Positions 27,052-37,495 of a stretch of 64,000 nt of DNA are shown here, in pieces. Source of the stretch: Haliea salexigens DSM 19537 (GTDB lineage Bacteria; Pseudomonadota; Gammaproteobacteria; Pseudomonadales; Halieaceae); NCBI RefSeq assembly GCF_000423125.1, contig NZ_AUHJ01000001.1, positions 310,001 through 374,000 on the forward strand, read 5' to 3'. The position numbers and the translations under genes are program-made. Position 1 is the first letter of the stretch. Each line of letters starts with the position of its first letter. Under the pieces are notes generated by a model. The model had not been told where the DNA came from. It made no database searches and worked only from the letters and a program-made list of their open reading frames with translations.

Positions 27052-28851
27052 TTATCCGTCCACCTTGAGCACAGCCAGGAACGCTGACTGCGGTATTTCT
27101 ACATTACCCACCTGTTTCATGCGCTTCTTGCCCGCCTTCTGTTTTTCCAGCAGCTTTTTCTTGCGGCTGGCATCGCCGCCGTAGCACTTGGCGGTGACAT
27201 TCTTGCGCAGCGCCTTCACCGTCTGCCGGGCGACGATTTTGCCGCCCACGGCGGCCTGAATGGCCACGTCGAACATCTGCCGAGGGATGAGTTCTTTCAT
27301 TTTCTCGGTCAACACACGCCCCCGGTGCTGGACGTGGTCGTGATGGACGATAATGGCCAGTGCATCGACACGCTCACCGTTGATCATCACATCCAGGCGC
27401 GACAGGCTCGCTGTCTCAAAACGGTCAAAGCTGTAGTCGAGCGAGGCGTAACCTCTGCTCACGGACTTCAGCCGGTCAAAGAAGTCCAGCACAACCTCGG
27501 CCATGGGGATGTCGTACACCACCGACACCTGGGTGCCGAGGAACAGCATGTCCTTTTGCGTGCCGCGCTTCTCGACGCAGAGTGTGATGACGTTGCCGAG
27601 GTAGTCCTGCGGCACCAGGATATTGCAGCGCGCAATGGGCTCGCGCATTTCCTGGATGTCGCCCACTTCCGGCAGGCGGGACGGATTGTCCACCTGCACG
27701 ATGTCACCGTTCTTCTTGACCACCTCGTAGATCACGGTCGGTGCAGTAGTAATCAGGTCGAGGTCGTACTCGCGCTCCAGCCGCTCCTGGATAATTTCCA
27801 TGTGCAGCATGCCGAGGAAGCCACAGCGGAAGCCGAAGCCAAGCGCATCAGACGTCTCCGGCTCGTAAAACAGCGAGGCATCGTTCAGCGTGAGCTTGGC
27901 CAGCGCGTCGCGGAAATCCTCGTAGTCGTCGGAGGAAATGGTGAAAATACCCGCGTACACCTGCGGCTTGATCTTTTTGAAGCCGGGCAGGGCTGCAACA
28001 TCCGGGTGCTGGGCGTTGACCAGGGTATCCCCGACGGGCGCGCCCTGGATTTCCTTGATGCCCGCAACCACGAAGCCCACCTCTCCGGCCTGCAGGATGC
28101 CGGTCTCCAGGCGCTTGGGCGTAAATATGCCCACGCCGTCGACCTGGTGCACTTTGCGGGTCGATTTGGGCATGATCTTGTCGCGTTTGCGCAGCACGCC
28201 CTGCTTCACCCGCACCAGTGAAACCACGCCGAGGTAGTTGTCGAACCAGGAATCGATGATCAGCGCCTGCAACGGGGCCTCGCGGTCCCCTTCCGGCGGG
28301 GGGATATTCTCCACCAGGTATTCCAGCGCATCCTCGATACCCATGCCCGATTTCGCACTGACCAGGCAGGCCTCAGTGGCATCAATGCCGATGATCTCCT
28401 CGATTTCCTTGCGCACCTTGTCCGGGTCCGCCTGGGGCAGGTCCATCTTGTTGAGGATGGGCAGTACTTCGAGGCCCTGCTCGATAGCGGTGTAGCAATT
28501 GGCAACCGACTGCGCCTCCACCCCCTGCCCGGCGTCGACCACCAGCAGGGCGCCCTCGCAGGCCGAGAGAGAGCGGGACACTTCGTAGGAAAAATCTACG
28601 TGCCCCGGCGTGTCGATAAAATTGAGCTGGTAGATCTGGCCGTCGCGCGCCGTGTAGTTCAGGGTCACGCTCTGCGCCTTGATGGTAATGCCGCGCTCGC
28701 GCTCAATGTCCATTGAGTCGAGCACCTGGGCATTCATCTCCCGGGCGCTGAGCCCACCGCAGTGCTGGATGAAGCGATCTGCAAGGGTGGATTTGCCGTG
28801 GTCGATATGGGCAATGATGGAGAAATTGCGGATGTGGCTGAGATCACTCAC
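27052..28851 (-). CDS. lepA: Elongation factor 4 (LepA)
   Basis: 599 residues, full length. GTPase motifs [21 protein letters not shown] and [10 protein letters not shown]-terminal LepA-specific domain ending with [27 protein letters not shown]. Ribosomal back-translocase or quality factor under ionic stress. Starts with GTG at 28851. Confidence 0.96.
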   Translation of the reverse strand: MSDLSHIRNFSIIAHIDHGKSTLADRFIQHCGGLSAREMNAQVLDSMDIERERGITIKAQSVTLNYTARDGQIYQLNFIDTPGHVDFSYEVSRSLSACEGALLVVDAGQGVEAQSVANCYTAIEQGLEVLPILNKMDLPQADPDKVRKEIEEIIGIDATEACLVSAKSGMGIEDALEYLVENIPPPEGDREAPLQALIIDSWFDNYLGVVSLVRVKQGVLRKRDKIMPKSTRKVHQVDGVGIFTPKRLETGILQAGEVGFVVAGIKEIQGAPVGDTLVNAQHPDVAALPGFKKIKPQVYAGIFTISSDDYEDFRDALAKLTLNDASLFYEPETSDALGFGFRCGFLGMLHMEIIQERLEREYDLDLITTAPTVIYEVVKKNGDIVQVDNPSRLPEVGDIQEMREPIARCNILVPQDYLGNVITLCVEKRGTQKDMLFLGTQVSVVYDIPMAEVVLDFFDRLKSVSRGYASLDYSFDRFETASLSRLDVMINGERVDALAIIVHHDHVQHRGRVLTEKMKELIPRQMFDVAIQAAVGGKIVARQTVKALRKNVTAKCYGGDASRKKKLLEKQKAGKKRMKQVGNVEIPQSAFLAVLKVDG

Positions 28852-28927
28852 TCACGTTGCTCGGTCAGGGTCATTGGGTGCTGGCGAAAAGACGCGCGAT
28901 TGTAACCCAATGCCCTGCCTGCCGCCA

Positions 28928-28953
28928 TGCCGTTAGCCCAAACGCCAACGGCA
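28928..28953. terminator. Hairpin between mucD and lepA
   Basis: TGCCGTT (28928-28934) and AACGGCA (28947-28953) form a 7-bp stem with a 12-base loop, shortly after the mucD stop on the minus strand. No T-tract. It may attenuate rather than end the sigma-E operon message before lepA. Confidence 0.35.
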
Positions 28954-28974
28954 CGGGGCCGCGCAGGCCGCCGC

Positions 28975-30375
28975 CTAATCGCGCAGCTTGAGCCCGATAA
29001 ACAGCGGCGAGCCGCGACGGATCAGGCGCAGCGGCACGGAATCGCCGGCGGACAGCCGCTTTTCGGCGCGCTCGAAACTGTCCACATCCTTGACCGCAGT
29101 GGAGCCGAGCATGGTGATGACGTCACCGGGCACAACACCGGCATCCGACGCCACCGAGTCGGGCGCTACCTGACGCACCACAACGCCGCCAGAGAGGCCC
29201 AGACGCTCCAGCGCTTCCGGGCTCGCATCGTCCACCAGCAGGCCGAGGCGACCCACTCCGGCGTCGCCGCCGCGTTCATTGCTCAGGGCAAAGCTGTCAT
29301 CGGCATCCAGCCCGCCGACGGTCACCCGCAGGGTCTTGCGCTTGCGGTCTCGCATCACCTCTACCGACACTTTGTCACCGGGCGTCACCAGGCCCACGAC
29401 GTGGGGCAGGTCGGCGGAGGTGGAAATATCCTTGCCGTCAAAACGCAGGATCACGTCGCCGGGCTGCAGGCCCGATTTAGCCGCCGGGCCACCCTCGGCA
29501 AGCTGCGCCACCAGCGCACCCTGGGGCCGGTCGAGACCGAAGGACTCGGCCAGCGTCTTGTCCACGTCCTGAATGGTGACACCGAGCCAGCCGCGCGTTA
29601 CCCGGCCCTGCTCCTGCAACTGGGCCACCACGTTGCGGACCACACTCGCCGGTATGGCAAAGGACAGGCCGATGGAGCCGCCGCTGCGCGTGAATATCTG
29701 CGAGTTGACCCCGACCACTTCCCCCTTGAGGTTGAACAGGGGGCCGCCGGAGTTGCCCGGGTTGATCGCGACATCAGTTTGTATGAAGGGTACATAGTTC
29801 TCGCCTTCCTCGGTGGGCAGGCTGCGCCCCATGGCGCTAACAATACCGGCAGTCACCGAGTAATCCAGGCCGAAGGGTGAGCCGATGGCCAACACCCACT
29901 CGCCGACCTTCAGCGCGTCGCCCGTCTCCAGGCGCAGGAAAGGCAGGCCATCGGCCGCCACGCGCAGCAGGGCCAGGTCGGAGCGGGGGTCGGTGCCTAC
30001 CACTTCCGCCTCGAACTCACGGCGATCAATCATGCGCACCAGCACACTGTCGGCTCCATCCACGACGTGGTTGTTGGTGACGATAAAACCATCTTCAGAA
30101 ATGACGAAGCCGGAGCCCATGGACATCCGCTGGCGCTGGGGAGGCGCCTCGCCGCGGTATTCGAAAAAGCGCCGCAGATACTCGGGAATCTGCTCCATAT
30201 CCGGCTGCCCGCTCGCCGCGCGGCCGGCGGGGTGCTCGACGATGATCTTCACCACCGCGGGAGAGCCGGAATCCACGATATTGCTGAAGTCTGGCAGCGA
30301 CTGGGCGGACAATCCGGGCGCCACCAGGGCAATGCCTAAAAACAACACGGTCGACAGGGTTTTACTGGAAATCAT
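28975..30375 (-). CDS. mucD: Periplasmic serine protease DegP/MucD-type
   Basis: 466 residues. Signal peptide (1-24), trypsin-like domain with catalytic His103 (NNHVV), Asp133 (DPRSDLALL) and Ser209 (NPGNSGGPLF), then two PDZ domains (about 260-350 and 370-460). Degrades misfolded envelope proteins and feeds back on the sigma-E response. Its place after rseC and before lepA is the Pseudomonas MucD order. Start at ATG 30375, the only one preceding a signal peptide. Confidence 0.93.
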   Translation of the reverse strand: MISSKTLSTVLFLGIALVAPGLSAQSLPDFSNIVDSGSPAVVKIIVEHPAGRAASGQPDMEQIPEYLRRFFEYRGEAPPQRQRMSMGSGFVISEDGFIVTNNHVVDGADSVLVRMIDRREFEAEVVGTDPRSDLALLRVAADGLPFLRLETGDALKVGEWVLAIGSPFGLDYSVTAGIVSAMGRSLPTEEGENYVPFIQTDVAINPGNSGGPLFNLKGEVVGVNSQIFTRSGGSIGLSFAIPASVVRNVVAQLQEQGRVTRGWLGVTIQDVDKTLAESFGLDRPQGALVAQLAEGGPAAKSGLQPGDVILRFDGKDISTSADLPHVVGLVTPGDKVSVEVMRDRKRKTLRVTVGGLDADDSFALSNERGGDAGVGRLGLLVDDASPEALERLGLSGGVVVRQVAPDSVASDAGVVPGDVITMLGSTAVKDVDSFERAEKRLSAGDSVPLRLIRRGSPLFIGLKLRD

Positions 30376-30407
30376 GCGGTAAATCCTTGGTCTGGAAAAA
30401 ACGGTTT

Positions 30408-30893
30408 TCAGTGAAGGTGCAGTGCCTGGGCAGGCGAACTGCTGCGCACCGGGGCGCCGGCCAGCACCGGTTGCAGGCGGCGATCGTCGCGGTGCCGCCA
30501 GGCATGCCAACGAACCAGCAGCAGCCCGGCGGCGAAACCGACCAACATGCCCACAGCTGCAGCCAGGTCCGACACGGCAGGGAACCAGTGGGAGGCCAGC
30601 GCCGCACCGCCCAACAGGGTGAACAGCGGCAGCATGTAGACAATCAACGAACCGCGCACGATCACATCATCGGGAACCCCGATCTGAACCTCGTCATTGA
30701 TGCGATAGTCCGACAACCGGAACTCACCAGGCAGCACGCGCACCAGGCCGCGCTGACCGTCACGGATTCGGTTGAGCAAGCCGTGGCCGCAGCCTTTCTG
30801 CGCGGCACAGGCCCCGCAGGTGCTGCGGCGGATTGTTTCCACCCACAGGCTGTCGGCTTCCAGCGCCACTACTCTGCCGCTCTCAGTCAACAT
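30408..30893 (-). CDS. rseC: RseC/MucC-family membrane protein
   Basis: 161 residues. N-terminal cytoplasmic domain with a Cys cluster CGACAAQKGCG (residues about 26-36), two transmembrane helices (about 82-98 and 107-126) and a basic tail. RseC/MucC proteins modulate the sigma-E pathway and relate to SoxR reduction. Starts one base after the rseB stop codon. Confidence 0.9.
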   Translation of the reverse strand: MLTESGRVVALEADSLWVETIRRSTCGACAAQKGCGHGLLNRIRDGQRGLVRVLPGEFRLSDYRINDEVQIGVPDDVIVRGSLIVYMLPLFTLLGGAALASHWFPAVSDLAAAVGMLVGFAAGLLLVRWHAWRHRDDRRLQPVLAGAPVRSSSPAQALHLH

Positions 30894-31847
30894 TCAGCGC
30901 GCCACCCGGATGGAGTCGGCCACCATCCGCGCCGTGTTCACGGGCACTTCGCCGATCACCGTCACCAGCACCGGCTGGTCGGCCAGATGCATACCACGGG
31001 TATAGGACAGCGAGCTGCCGAGACGGGCCAGCCCTTCACCGGGGCGCAGCTCCCGCGGCAACTGCTCCAGAAACACGGAGAACACGGCCAGGCCATCGGT
31101 GAAGGTGCGTCGCGGCCCCTCGGGATCGGCGGCGTCTGTGGCGGTGAAGCCGCTGGGTAGCCAACTGACAATCCAGGGAACGGACAGCCGGGCGCCAGTG
31201 GCGGGATAATCGGGGTGCGGGTGCGCCGCGGGATGTACGGTGTCCATGCCCGGGCGCGGCGCAAGCGGCTCGCCGTAGCTGAGATCCGCGAACTGGAATC
31301 GCTCAAGGGTCTTGTCCCCCCGGCCGAGCGTGCTGGCACGCAACATCAATGCGGTGTCCTGGTCGAGCTCCAACAGAAAACCGTAGCGGTACATATCGCG
31401 TGGTTGAATCTCCAGCTTCACCGACTGCCGCCCGGCGATACGCTCGCCGGGGCTGACCTTGAACCGGTAATAGCTGGCAAGGCCGCAGTCGCCCGCGTCT
31501 ACCCTGTCACCCAGGGTCAGCAGCTGCTCGCCGGGATGCGTGCAATTGAGGGGATGGTGGGGGCGCACGACCTGTGCCCCCTGCCCGGTAAGGCGCGTCA
31601 AGTGCTCGGAGGAGTAGCCATCGGCAAGCGAGCGGGCCACCTGAACGACCTGCATGTCGTCGCCGCGCTGCAGCGTCACCACGCCGTGATAAGCGACCTC
31701 AGAGCGACTCTTTGCCATGCGTGCCAGCCACTGCAGGGCTTCGGCATCCGCTTCGTTACAGACCGCGCCCTGTGCGGCGACACCGCCAGCCCACAGCATA
31801 AGGCCGCAAACAACACTGGAAGCAAGCTGCCGCGCAACGCACTTCAC
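30894..31847 (-). CDS. rseB: Sigma-E regulator RseB/MucB
   Basis: 317-residue periplasmic protein with signal peptide (ending AAQ). The N-terminal lipoprotein-carrier-like beta domain includes EALQWLARMAKSRSEVAYHGVV; a smaller C-terminal domain follows from about 210. It binds RseA and shields it from DegS until lipopolysaccharide or mislocalised lipoproteins are sensed. Seven bases after rseA. Confidence 0.92.
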   Translation of the reverse strand: MKCVARQLASSVVCGLMLWAGGVAAQGAVCNEADAEALQWLARMAKSRSEVAYHGVVTLQRGDDMQVVQVARSLADGYSSEHLTRLTGQGAQVVRPHHPLNCTHPGEQLLTLGDRVDAGDCGLASYYRFKVSPGERIAGRQSVKLEIQPRDMYRYGFLLELDQDTALMLRASTLGRGDKTLERFQFADLSYGEPLAPRPGMDTVHPAAHPHPDYPATGARLSVPWIVSWLPSGFTATDAADPEGPRRTFTDGLAVFSVFLEQLPRELRPGEGLARLGSSLSYTRGMHLADQPVLVTVIGEVPVNTARMVADSIRVAR

Positions 31848-31853
31848 GCAGGC

Positions 31854-32456
31854 CTACTCCTCTATCTGAGGTACGCGTGCGAAGGGAATCAGCCCCTGTG
31901 GGGAATTGAGCGCTGCGTGCTCTGCATGTTCCTGCATATACTGATACATGCGTTGGCGTGCCAGTTCGCGATAGGCCGTACGCGCCGCTGGCTCCAGCTG
32001 GGGCACGGCCTGCGCACCATAGCTTGCACGCATGGGCACGGCGCCAAGACTGTTGACGAAGCCCACCGCGGAGACGCCACTGGCTGCCACGGGCGCACTC
32101 TGGCCCTCAAGGCTGCCCGCCTGATACAACTGTTGGCCACCGAGCACGACCACCGCCGTCACCGAGGCCGCCACCGCCAGGCTGGCCAGTGGGCGCACCC
32201 AGCGCTCGCGCAGGCTGCTGCGGCTGGTTTTCGCGCCCGTCTCGGCCGCAATGGCCGCGCTTACACTGCGGGAAATATCCAGTCGCGCGTGACTCACGGG
32301 TTGGCCCGCCATGGCCGAGCGAGCCAGCTGATAGCGCACCCAGGTCTGGCGCAATGCCGTATCACTCTCGAGCTCGCCCAGTACCCGGTGCAGCTCCAGT
32401 TCCGTTGCCTCGTCGTCCATCAAGGCCGAAAGAGACTCACGCAGTTGCTCGGTCAT
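31854..32456 (-). CDS. rseA: Anti-sigma-E factor RseA/MucA
   Basis: 200 residues. The cytoplasmic anti-sigma domain begins EQLRESLSALMDDEATELEL, a single transmembrane helix lies near residues 93-112 (PLASLAVAASVTAVVVLGG), and a periplasmic tail follows. ATG 32456 is chosen because the anti-sigma helix begins at once; an ATG 11 codons upstream is less likely. It holds RpoE at the membrane and is cleaved under envelope stress. Confidence 0.92.
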   Translation of the reverse strand: MTEQLRESLSALMDDEATELELHRVLGELESDTALRQTWVRYQLARSAMAGQPVSHARLDISRSVSAAIAAETGAKTSRSSLRERWVRPLASLAVAASVTAVVVLGGQQLYQAGSLEGQSAPVAASGVSAVGFVNSLGAVPMRASYGAQAVPQLEPAARTAYRELARQRMYQYMQEHAEHAALNSPQGLIPFARVPQIEE

Positions 32457-32510
32457 TACCCACATCCTCTGCCTGTTGTCCTGATTCATACTGCGTGCGC
32501 TCAGATACCT

Positions 32511-33095
32511 TCACGCCACGCCGTCGATCTGCTGTTTCACCTGCCTGTCTATCGCTTCCCGGGCCCTGAATATCCGCGAGCGGACGGTACCGACCGGGCA
32601 ATCCATGACTTCCGCGATATCCTCATAACTGAGACCATCAAACTCGCGCAAAGTTACCGCTGTGCGCAAATCATCGGGCAATTCCGCAATCGCCCGGTCA
32701 ACAACCTGTTTCAACTCCTCACCGAACAGCGCACTCTCCGGCGTTTCAATCTCGCGCAGCGCGCCGCCGCCTTCAAAATACTCCGCATCATCAATCTCGA
32801 CATCGGATCCTGGCGGGCGCCTGGAGCGTGCTACCAGGTGATTCTTTGCCGTATTGATCGCGATCCGATACAGCCACGTGTAGAAAGCACTGTCGCCACG
32901 AAACCTGGGCAGTGCCCGGTAGGCCTTGATGAAAGCCTCCTGCGCTACATCCTGTACCTCATCCGCATCGTGCACATAGCGGCTGATCAGGCCGAAAATC
33001 TTGTGCTGATACTTCAGTACCAACACATCAAATGCCCGTGAATCGCCCTTCTGCACCCGCGCCACGAGTTGCTGGTCGGTCTCTGCCGCTGTCAC
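32511..33095 (-). CDS. rpoE: RNA polymerase sigma-E factor (RpoE/AlgU)
   Basis: 194-residue group IV sigma factor. Region 2 includes FDVLVLKYQHKIFGLISRYV, DVAQEAFIKAYRAL and FYTWLYRIAINTAKN; region 4 includes LREFDGLSYEDIAEVM and VGTVRSRIFRAREAI. Start at GTG 33095 with AAGGAG seven bases upstream. It leads the rpoE-rseA-rseB-rseC-mucD operon and has a self-type promoter upstream. Confidence 0.96.
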   Translation of the reverse strand: MTAAETDQQLVARVQKGDSRAFDVLVLKYQHKIFGLISRYVHDADEVQDVAQEAFIKAYRALPRFRGDSAFYTWLYRIAINTAKNHLVARSRRPPGSDVEIDDAEYFEGGGALREIETPESALFGEELKQVVDRAIAELPDDLRTAVTLREFDGLSYEDIAEVMDCPVGTVRSRIFRAREAIDRQVKQQIDGVA

Positions 33096-33196
33096 TCCGT
33101 GACTCCTTTCCTGCTCAATACCAGCATGTCATTGCTGCGAACCGGCGGCTCGGTAGCGACCACAATCTGTACAATCACACTCACGCCACGATGCCA

Positions 33197-33225
33197 GTAA
33201 GAGGGGCTGTTGCCCAAAAAGTTCC
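33197..33225 (-). promoter_or_regulatory. Sigma-E autoregulatory promoter of rpoE
   Basis: Minus-strand GGAACTT (33225-33219), 16-base spacer, TCTTAC (33202-33197). This matches the ECF sigma-E consensus GGAACTT-N16-TCTRA closely and lies about 100 bases upstream of the rpoE start, as in E. coli and Pseudomonas. It implies positive autoregulation of the operon. Confidence 0.8.
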
Positions 33226-33357
33226 ACAATGGTGTATTTCCTTATTCCGGGATACCTCGTTTATACTCGCCATCCCGGTGACCTGCTGTAAGCTGTGTTA
33301 CGTAAGTTATTGAGCAACATACTATATTTCACATCCTGAGGCAGCAAGCACCCAGCC

Positions 33358-34956
33358 ATGTCCGCCATTTTCCTGCAACACGATGTCCTTGTCATTGGTG
33401 GCGGCGCTGCCGGGCTCAGCGCCGCCTTGCGCCTGCCACAGCATTTGCGTATCGCCCTGATCTGCAAAGGCGATCTCAACGAGGGCTCGACCTACTGGGC
33501 GCAGGGTGGCATGGCGGCGGTGCTGGATTCATCCGACACCGTGGACTCGCATGTGGCCGACACACTGGTCGCCGGTGCGGGACTGTGCAACCCGGAGGCC
33601 GTGCACTTCACCGTGAGCAACAGTCGCGCCTGTGTAGAGTGGCTGGTTGAGCAGGGTGTCGACTTCGACCTGCGCCACGGCGCCAGCAGCGAGTTCCACC
33701 TGGCCATGGAGGGAGGCCACAGTCACAGGCGCATTATCCACGCAGCCGATCGCACCGGTCGAGCAATTTCTGAGGTTCTCACCGAACGTGTGCTTGCGGC
33801 AGACAACATCGAGGTTTTCCCACACCGCGTCGCGGTCGACCTGGTTACCCGTGAAGGCCGCTGCGAGGGCGCGTATCTACTCGACCGTGAACGCGACCGG
33901 GTGGACCTGTTCCAGGCCCGGGCCGTGGTGCTGGCAACGGGCGGCGCCAGCAAGGCGTATCTCTATACCAGCAACCCGGACGGTGCCAGCGGCGACGGCA
34001 TTGCCATGGCCTGGCGCGCGGGCTGTCGTGTGGCCAACCTGGAGTTCAACCAGTTCCACCCCACCTGCCTGTACCACCCGAAAGCCAAGTCGTTCCTGAT
34101 TACGGAAGCGATTCGCGGTGAGGGCGGCAAATTGCGCCTGCCGGACGGCAGTCAGTTCATGCACAACTTCGACCCCAGAGCGGAGCTCGCGCCGCGGGAT
34201 ATCGTGGCACGCGCCATCGATCATGAAATGAAGCGTCTGGGGGTAGACTGTGTTTTTCTCGATATTTCACACAAACCCCGGGCCTTTCTCGAAGAGCACT
34301 TCCCCACTATCAGCACGCGCTGCATGGAACTGGGCATCGACATCGCGCGCGAGCCGATTCCCGTGGTGCCAGCCGCCCACTACACCTGTGGCGGCGTGGT
34401 AGTAAACACCGCGGGCCGCAGTGATGTAGGCGGCCTTTATGTCATTGGTGAGGCGTCGTGCACCGGCCTGCACGGCGCCAACCGCATGGCCAGCAATTCG
34501 CTGCTCGAGTGCATCGTTTTCGCCGAGTCAGCAGCCAACGATATCGCCGCCAACATTGCACAATGCCCGCCTCCCCAACCAGCCCCACCCTGGGACGAAA
34601 GCCAGGTAACGGACTCCGACGAGGACGTAGTGATCTCACACAACTGGGACGAACTGCGGCGTTTCATGTGGGATTACGTGGGCATCGTGCGCACCAACAA
34701 ACGCCTGGCTCGCGCCGAGCATCGAATCCGGCTGCTGCAGGACGAGATCAACGAGTACTACAGCAACTACAAGGTCAGCAATGACCTGCTCGAATTGCGC
34801 AACCTGGCGATGGTCGCGGAACTGATGATCCGCTGTGCACAGGCGAGAAAGGAAAGCCGGGGCCTGCACTACACACTGGACTACCCCGAACTACTGGAGC
34901 AAGCGCGGGACACTGTCCTCACGCCTGCGCAAAGCGAAAATCAAGAACGGCGCTGA
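33358..34956 (+). CDS. nadB: L-aspartate oxidase
   Basis: 532-residue flavoprotein; oxidises aspartate to iminoaspartate in NAD synthesis. [13 protein letters not shown] at residues 12-24 binds [15 protein letters not shown] follows, and [19 protein letters not shown] and [16 protein letters not shown] are diagnostic. Divergent from rpoE as in many gammaproteobacteria. Ribosome-binding site weak. Confidence 0.95.
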   Translation: MSAIFLQHDVLVIGGGAAGLSAALRLPQHLRIALICKGDLNEGSTYWAQGGMAAVLDSSDTVDSHVADTLVAGAGLCNPEAVHFTVSNSRACVEWLVEQGVDFDLRHGASSEFHLAMEGGHSHRRIIHAADRTGRAISEVLTERVLAADNIEVFPHRVAVDLVTREGRCEGAYLLDRERDRVDLFQARAVVLATGGASKAYLYTSNPDGASGDGIAMAWRAGCRVANLEFNQFHPTCLYHPKAKSFLITEAIRGEGGKLRLPDGSQFMHNFDPRAELAPRDIVARAIDHEMKRLGVDCVFLDISHKPRAFLEEHFPTISTRCMELGIDIAREPIPVVPAAHYTCGGVVVNTAGRSDVGGLYVIGEASCTGLHGANRMASNSLLECIVFAESAANDIAANIAQCPPPQPAPPWDESQVTDSDEDVVISHNWDELRRFMWDYVGIVRTNKRLARAEHRIRLLQDEINEYYSNYKVSNDLLELRNLAMVAELMIRCAQARKESRGLHYTLDYPELLEQARDTVLTPAQSENQERR

Positions 34957-35032
34957 TGTCTGCACAGTGCGCTGGATAAGAATAAGTTAGCCAATCGCAT
35001 AACCTGCGATTTTCGAGACCACAGGAGTGTCT

Positions 35033-37003
35033 ATGAAAATCAGTGCCCTGCTGCTTGTACTATTGGGCGCCTGCTGCATCCCCGCGGCGGCACAGCAGCT
35101 TCCCCTCGAAGACTTTACCCGCCACGGTGATTTCCTCGATATGAAGCTGTCACCGGATGGCAAACACATCGCCGCACGCGTGCGAAACGAGGGCAAAGTC
35201 GGGTTCCTCGTCCTTGAGACCGACACCATGCAGGTGGTGGGCGGCGTCACTTCGAAAGCGGGCGAAGAGATCCATTCGGTAGAGTGGATCAACGACGAGC
35301 GTCTTGTGTATCAAAACGCTGAAGAACACATCAAATATGACCACCCCGTGGCAACGGGGGAGCTCTTCGCCATCAACTATGACAACACGCAGCACACGGT
35401 TCTGTTCGGCTATGGCGCAGGGCAGGCGTTCAAGGCCTCGCGACTGAACAAGCGTGAAGACTCTATCGCTTCAGCGGAAATCATCAGCTATCTGCCCGAA
35501 GACGACCGACGCATACTCATTGCCGAGTACCCTTGGGAACGCCGGGGTAATTACTACTACGCCACCAGGGAAAGGCCCCCCAACATTGTTCTGCTGGACG
35601 TGTATAAAGGCCACAAGAAGACGCTTGAGACCCTACCGTATCGGGTGGCCGTGCCACTGGCATCCGATACGGGGGAAGTCAATTTCGTCCGCTACCAGGA
35701 TGAAAGCGCGCATTTTCGCGCCGCTTTCAGAACCGATCGGGACAGCGACTGGCAGGATCTCTCGGAAGAGCTGGGCAGCGGCTATGTGCCTCTGGCTTTG
35801 AGCAACGATGGCAAACGGGTTTTTCTCCAGGCGAACGCAGGGGTTGCGCGGCTTACCACCATGGTCGAATTCAACCTTGAAACGCGGTCGCTGACAACGC
35901 TCTTCGAGGGCATGCAGACCGACATTCAGGAATTCCTCTGGGACCCTCAGCTCGAGCGCCCGGTGGTGGGCGTGTCCTACCCGGCGAGACACCAATACCA
36001 CTATGCGCCAGGAGACAGCGACACCGCGCGCTGGCACCGCATGCTGGCAGCGAGTTTCGACGGGCAAAAAGTTATTCTGGAAAGCCATAGCAAAGACCGC
36101 AAACGTATCCTGCTGCACGTTTCGAGCGACACCAATCCCGGCGAATACTACCTGTTCGATACGCAGAGCAAACGCGCATCATTCCTGTGGGCGAACCGAT
36201 CGTGGCTGGACCCGCGCACTCTCGCGCCCTCAACACCGTTTGCATTCACCACAAACGATGGGGTACAGGTGCACGGCTATGTGACGCTGCCAAAAGATCG
36301 CAAAGACGGTGAAACGCTACCGTTTGTCACCATGGTTCATGGAGGCCCACATAACGTTCGCGACTACGCAAACTTCAACAGCGAAGTGCAACTGCTGGCG
36401 AATCGCGGCTACGCCGTTGTGCGCGTCAACTTTCGCGGCAGCGACGGCTACGGTGACGCATTCCGGCAGCTCGGCTATCGCCAATGGGGCGGGGCCATGA
36501 TTGATGACATTCTCCAGGGCACTACAGAGGCGGTCGACAGGTTCTCACTGAATCCGGACAGAGGCTGTGTCTACGGCGCCAGCTACGGTGGCTATGCGGC
36601 CATGATGTCCGCGGTCCGTGCACCGGACATGTTCCAGTGCGTTATCGGCTACATCGGGGTGTACAACCTGCACTATGCCTTTTCAGAGAGCGATACGACA
36701 GATTCCTTCGGCGGACTGGCCTACCTGAAAAGAGCGCTGGGCACCGACGACGCCCAGCTGAGCGCCTATTCACCCGTAAATCATGCCGCCAAGATTTCCG
36801 CGAAGGTCCTGATCATTCATGGTGAACAGGACACGCGGGTGCCGGTGATCAACGCGGAAAAAATGGCGGAACAGCTTACCCTGGCGGGGAACAAGCCCGT
36901 TTACCTCAGCTTCGGCCGCTCTGGCCATGGCGTGTTTGACGAAGCCGGGAGAAAAACGCTCTACCAGGCGCTGTTGGATTTCCTGGCGGCACATATCGAC
37001 TGA
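35033..37003 (+). CDS. Secreted S9-family prolyl oligopeptidase-like peptidase
   Basis: 656 residues. Signal peptide ending AAAQQ, an N-terminal beta-propeller (about 25-390) with weak repeats such as LSPDGKHIAARV, and a C-terminal alpha/beta-hydrolase domain. Nucleophile Ser517 in GASYGGYAAM; acid in HGEQDTRVPV; His in RSGHGVFD. Matches periplasmic S9C-type dipeptidyl/acylaminoacyl peptidases. AGGAG precedes ATG 35033 by five bases; a GTG two codons earlier overlaps that site and is less likely. Confidence 0.88.
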   Translation: MKISALLLVLLGACCIPAAAQQLPLEDFTRHGDFLDMKLSPDGKHIAARVRNEGKVGFLVLETDTMQVVGGVTSKAGEEIHSVEWINDERLVYQNAEEHIKYDHPVATGELFAINYDNTQHTVLFGYGAGQAFKASRLNKREDSIASAEIISYLPEDDRRILIAEYPWERRGNYYYATRERPPNIVLLDVYKGHKKTLETLPYRVAVPLASDTGEVNFVRYQDESAHFRAAFRTDRDSDWQDLSEELGSGYVPLALSNDGKRVFLQANAGVARLTTMVEFNLETRSLTTLFEGMQTDIQEFLWDPQLERPVVGVSYPARHQYHYAPGDSDTARWHRMLAASFDGQKVILESHSKDRKRILLHVSSDTNPGEYYLFDTQSKRASFLWANRSWLDPRTLAPSTPFAFTTNDGVQVHGYVTLPKDRKDGETLPFVTMVHGGPHNVRDYANFNSEVQLLANRGYAVVRVNFRGSDGYGDAFRQLGYRQWGGAMIDDILQGTTEAVDRFSLNPDRGCVYGASYGGYAAMMSAVRAPDMFQCVIGYIGVYNLHYAFSESDTTDSFGGLAYLKRALGTDDAQLSAYSPVNHAAKISAKVLIIHGEQDTRVPVINAEKMAEQLTLAGNKPVYLSFGRSGHGVFDEAGRKTLYQALLDFLAAHID

Positions 37004-37056
37004 ACCTGGCGGCGGTGTCAGGCCCGGGCACGGACTGTAATATTGCCGGAAAGCAG

Positions 37057-37085
37057 TTGACCAGGGGCCTGCCTGTGGGTGTATC
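37057..37085 (+). promoter_or_regulatory. Possible promoter of small secreted protein gene
   Basis: TTGACC at 37057-37062 (5 of 6) with a 17-base spacer before a weak TGTATC at 37080-37085. The -35 is good, the -10 poor. Confidence 0.35.
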
Positions 37086-37112
37086 TTCCACAACAGGCAA
37101 GAGGCTCACGCA

Positions 37113-37427
37113 ATGAAGAGCATACGCAGGGTGACAGGACTTTGGCGATTCGGATTGGCACCCGCATTGCTACTCGCCTGTCTTCTGGGTACTGCTTCGC
37201 TCCCGCTTGGTGCCCACGACGACCTCGCCAGCGGCTTTGCCGACAGTGTTGATACGGCAGAAAACCCGATCGCCGAGGACAACAACAGTGAAGCAGCGGC
37301 AGCACCGGGCGCGTCAGCGGTAACTGCCACACCCCTTCGCCACGTCGCCGCCATCGGTGAACGACGCCGTCTCGCAACCGCACAGCCCTATCCACCGCAC
37401 AACCCCAGAGCACCACCTGCCCGCTGA
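37113..37427 (+). CDS. Small secreted hypothetical protein
   Basis: 104 residues. A basic N-terminus and hydrophobic stretch (LAPALLLACLLGTASLPLGAHD) form a convincing signal peptide with cleavage near residue 34. The mature part is short, acidic then Ala-rich, ending in a basic Pro/Arg-rich tail, with no recognised fold. AAGAGG lies 9 bases before ATG 37113. Precedes a CBS gene by 68 bases on the same strand. The C-terminal third reads like low-complexity sequence, so a shorter true protein cannot be excluded. Confidence 0.5.
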   Translation: MKSIRRVTGLWRFGLAPALLLACLLGTASLPLGAHDDLASGFADSVDTAENPIAEDNNSEAAAAPGASAVTATPLRHVAAIGERRRLATAQPYPPHNPRAPPAR

Positions 37428-37495
37428 ACCTCCACCGTCACGTTTTTTCTTATACGACAGGACGCACGCCTCGCGTGTGCCCAAGGAGAAGTTCA

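Noticed and set aside
28872-28912. Inverted repeat CATTGGGT ... ACCCAATG upstream of lepA
   Set aside because: 8-bp arms with a 25-base loop are weak; no promoter or known operator pattern goes with it.
31215-33041. 608-codon plus-strand open frame
   Set aside because: Antisense to rseB, rseA and rpoE, whose proteins are clear; arises from GC-rich codon use and has an implausible His/Arg/Gln-rich composition.
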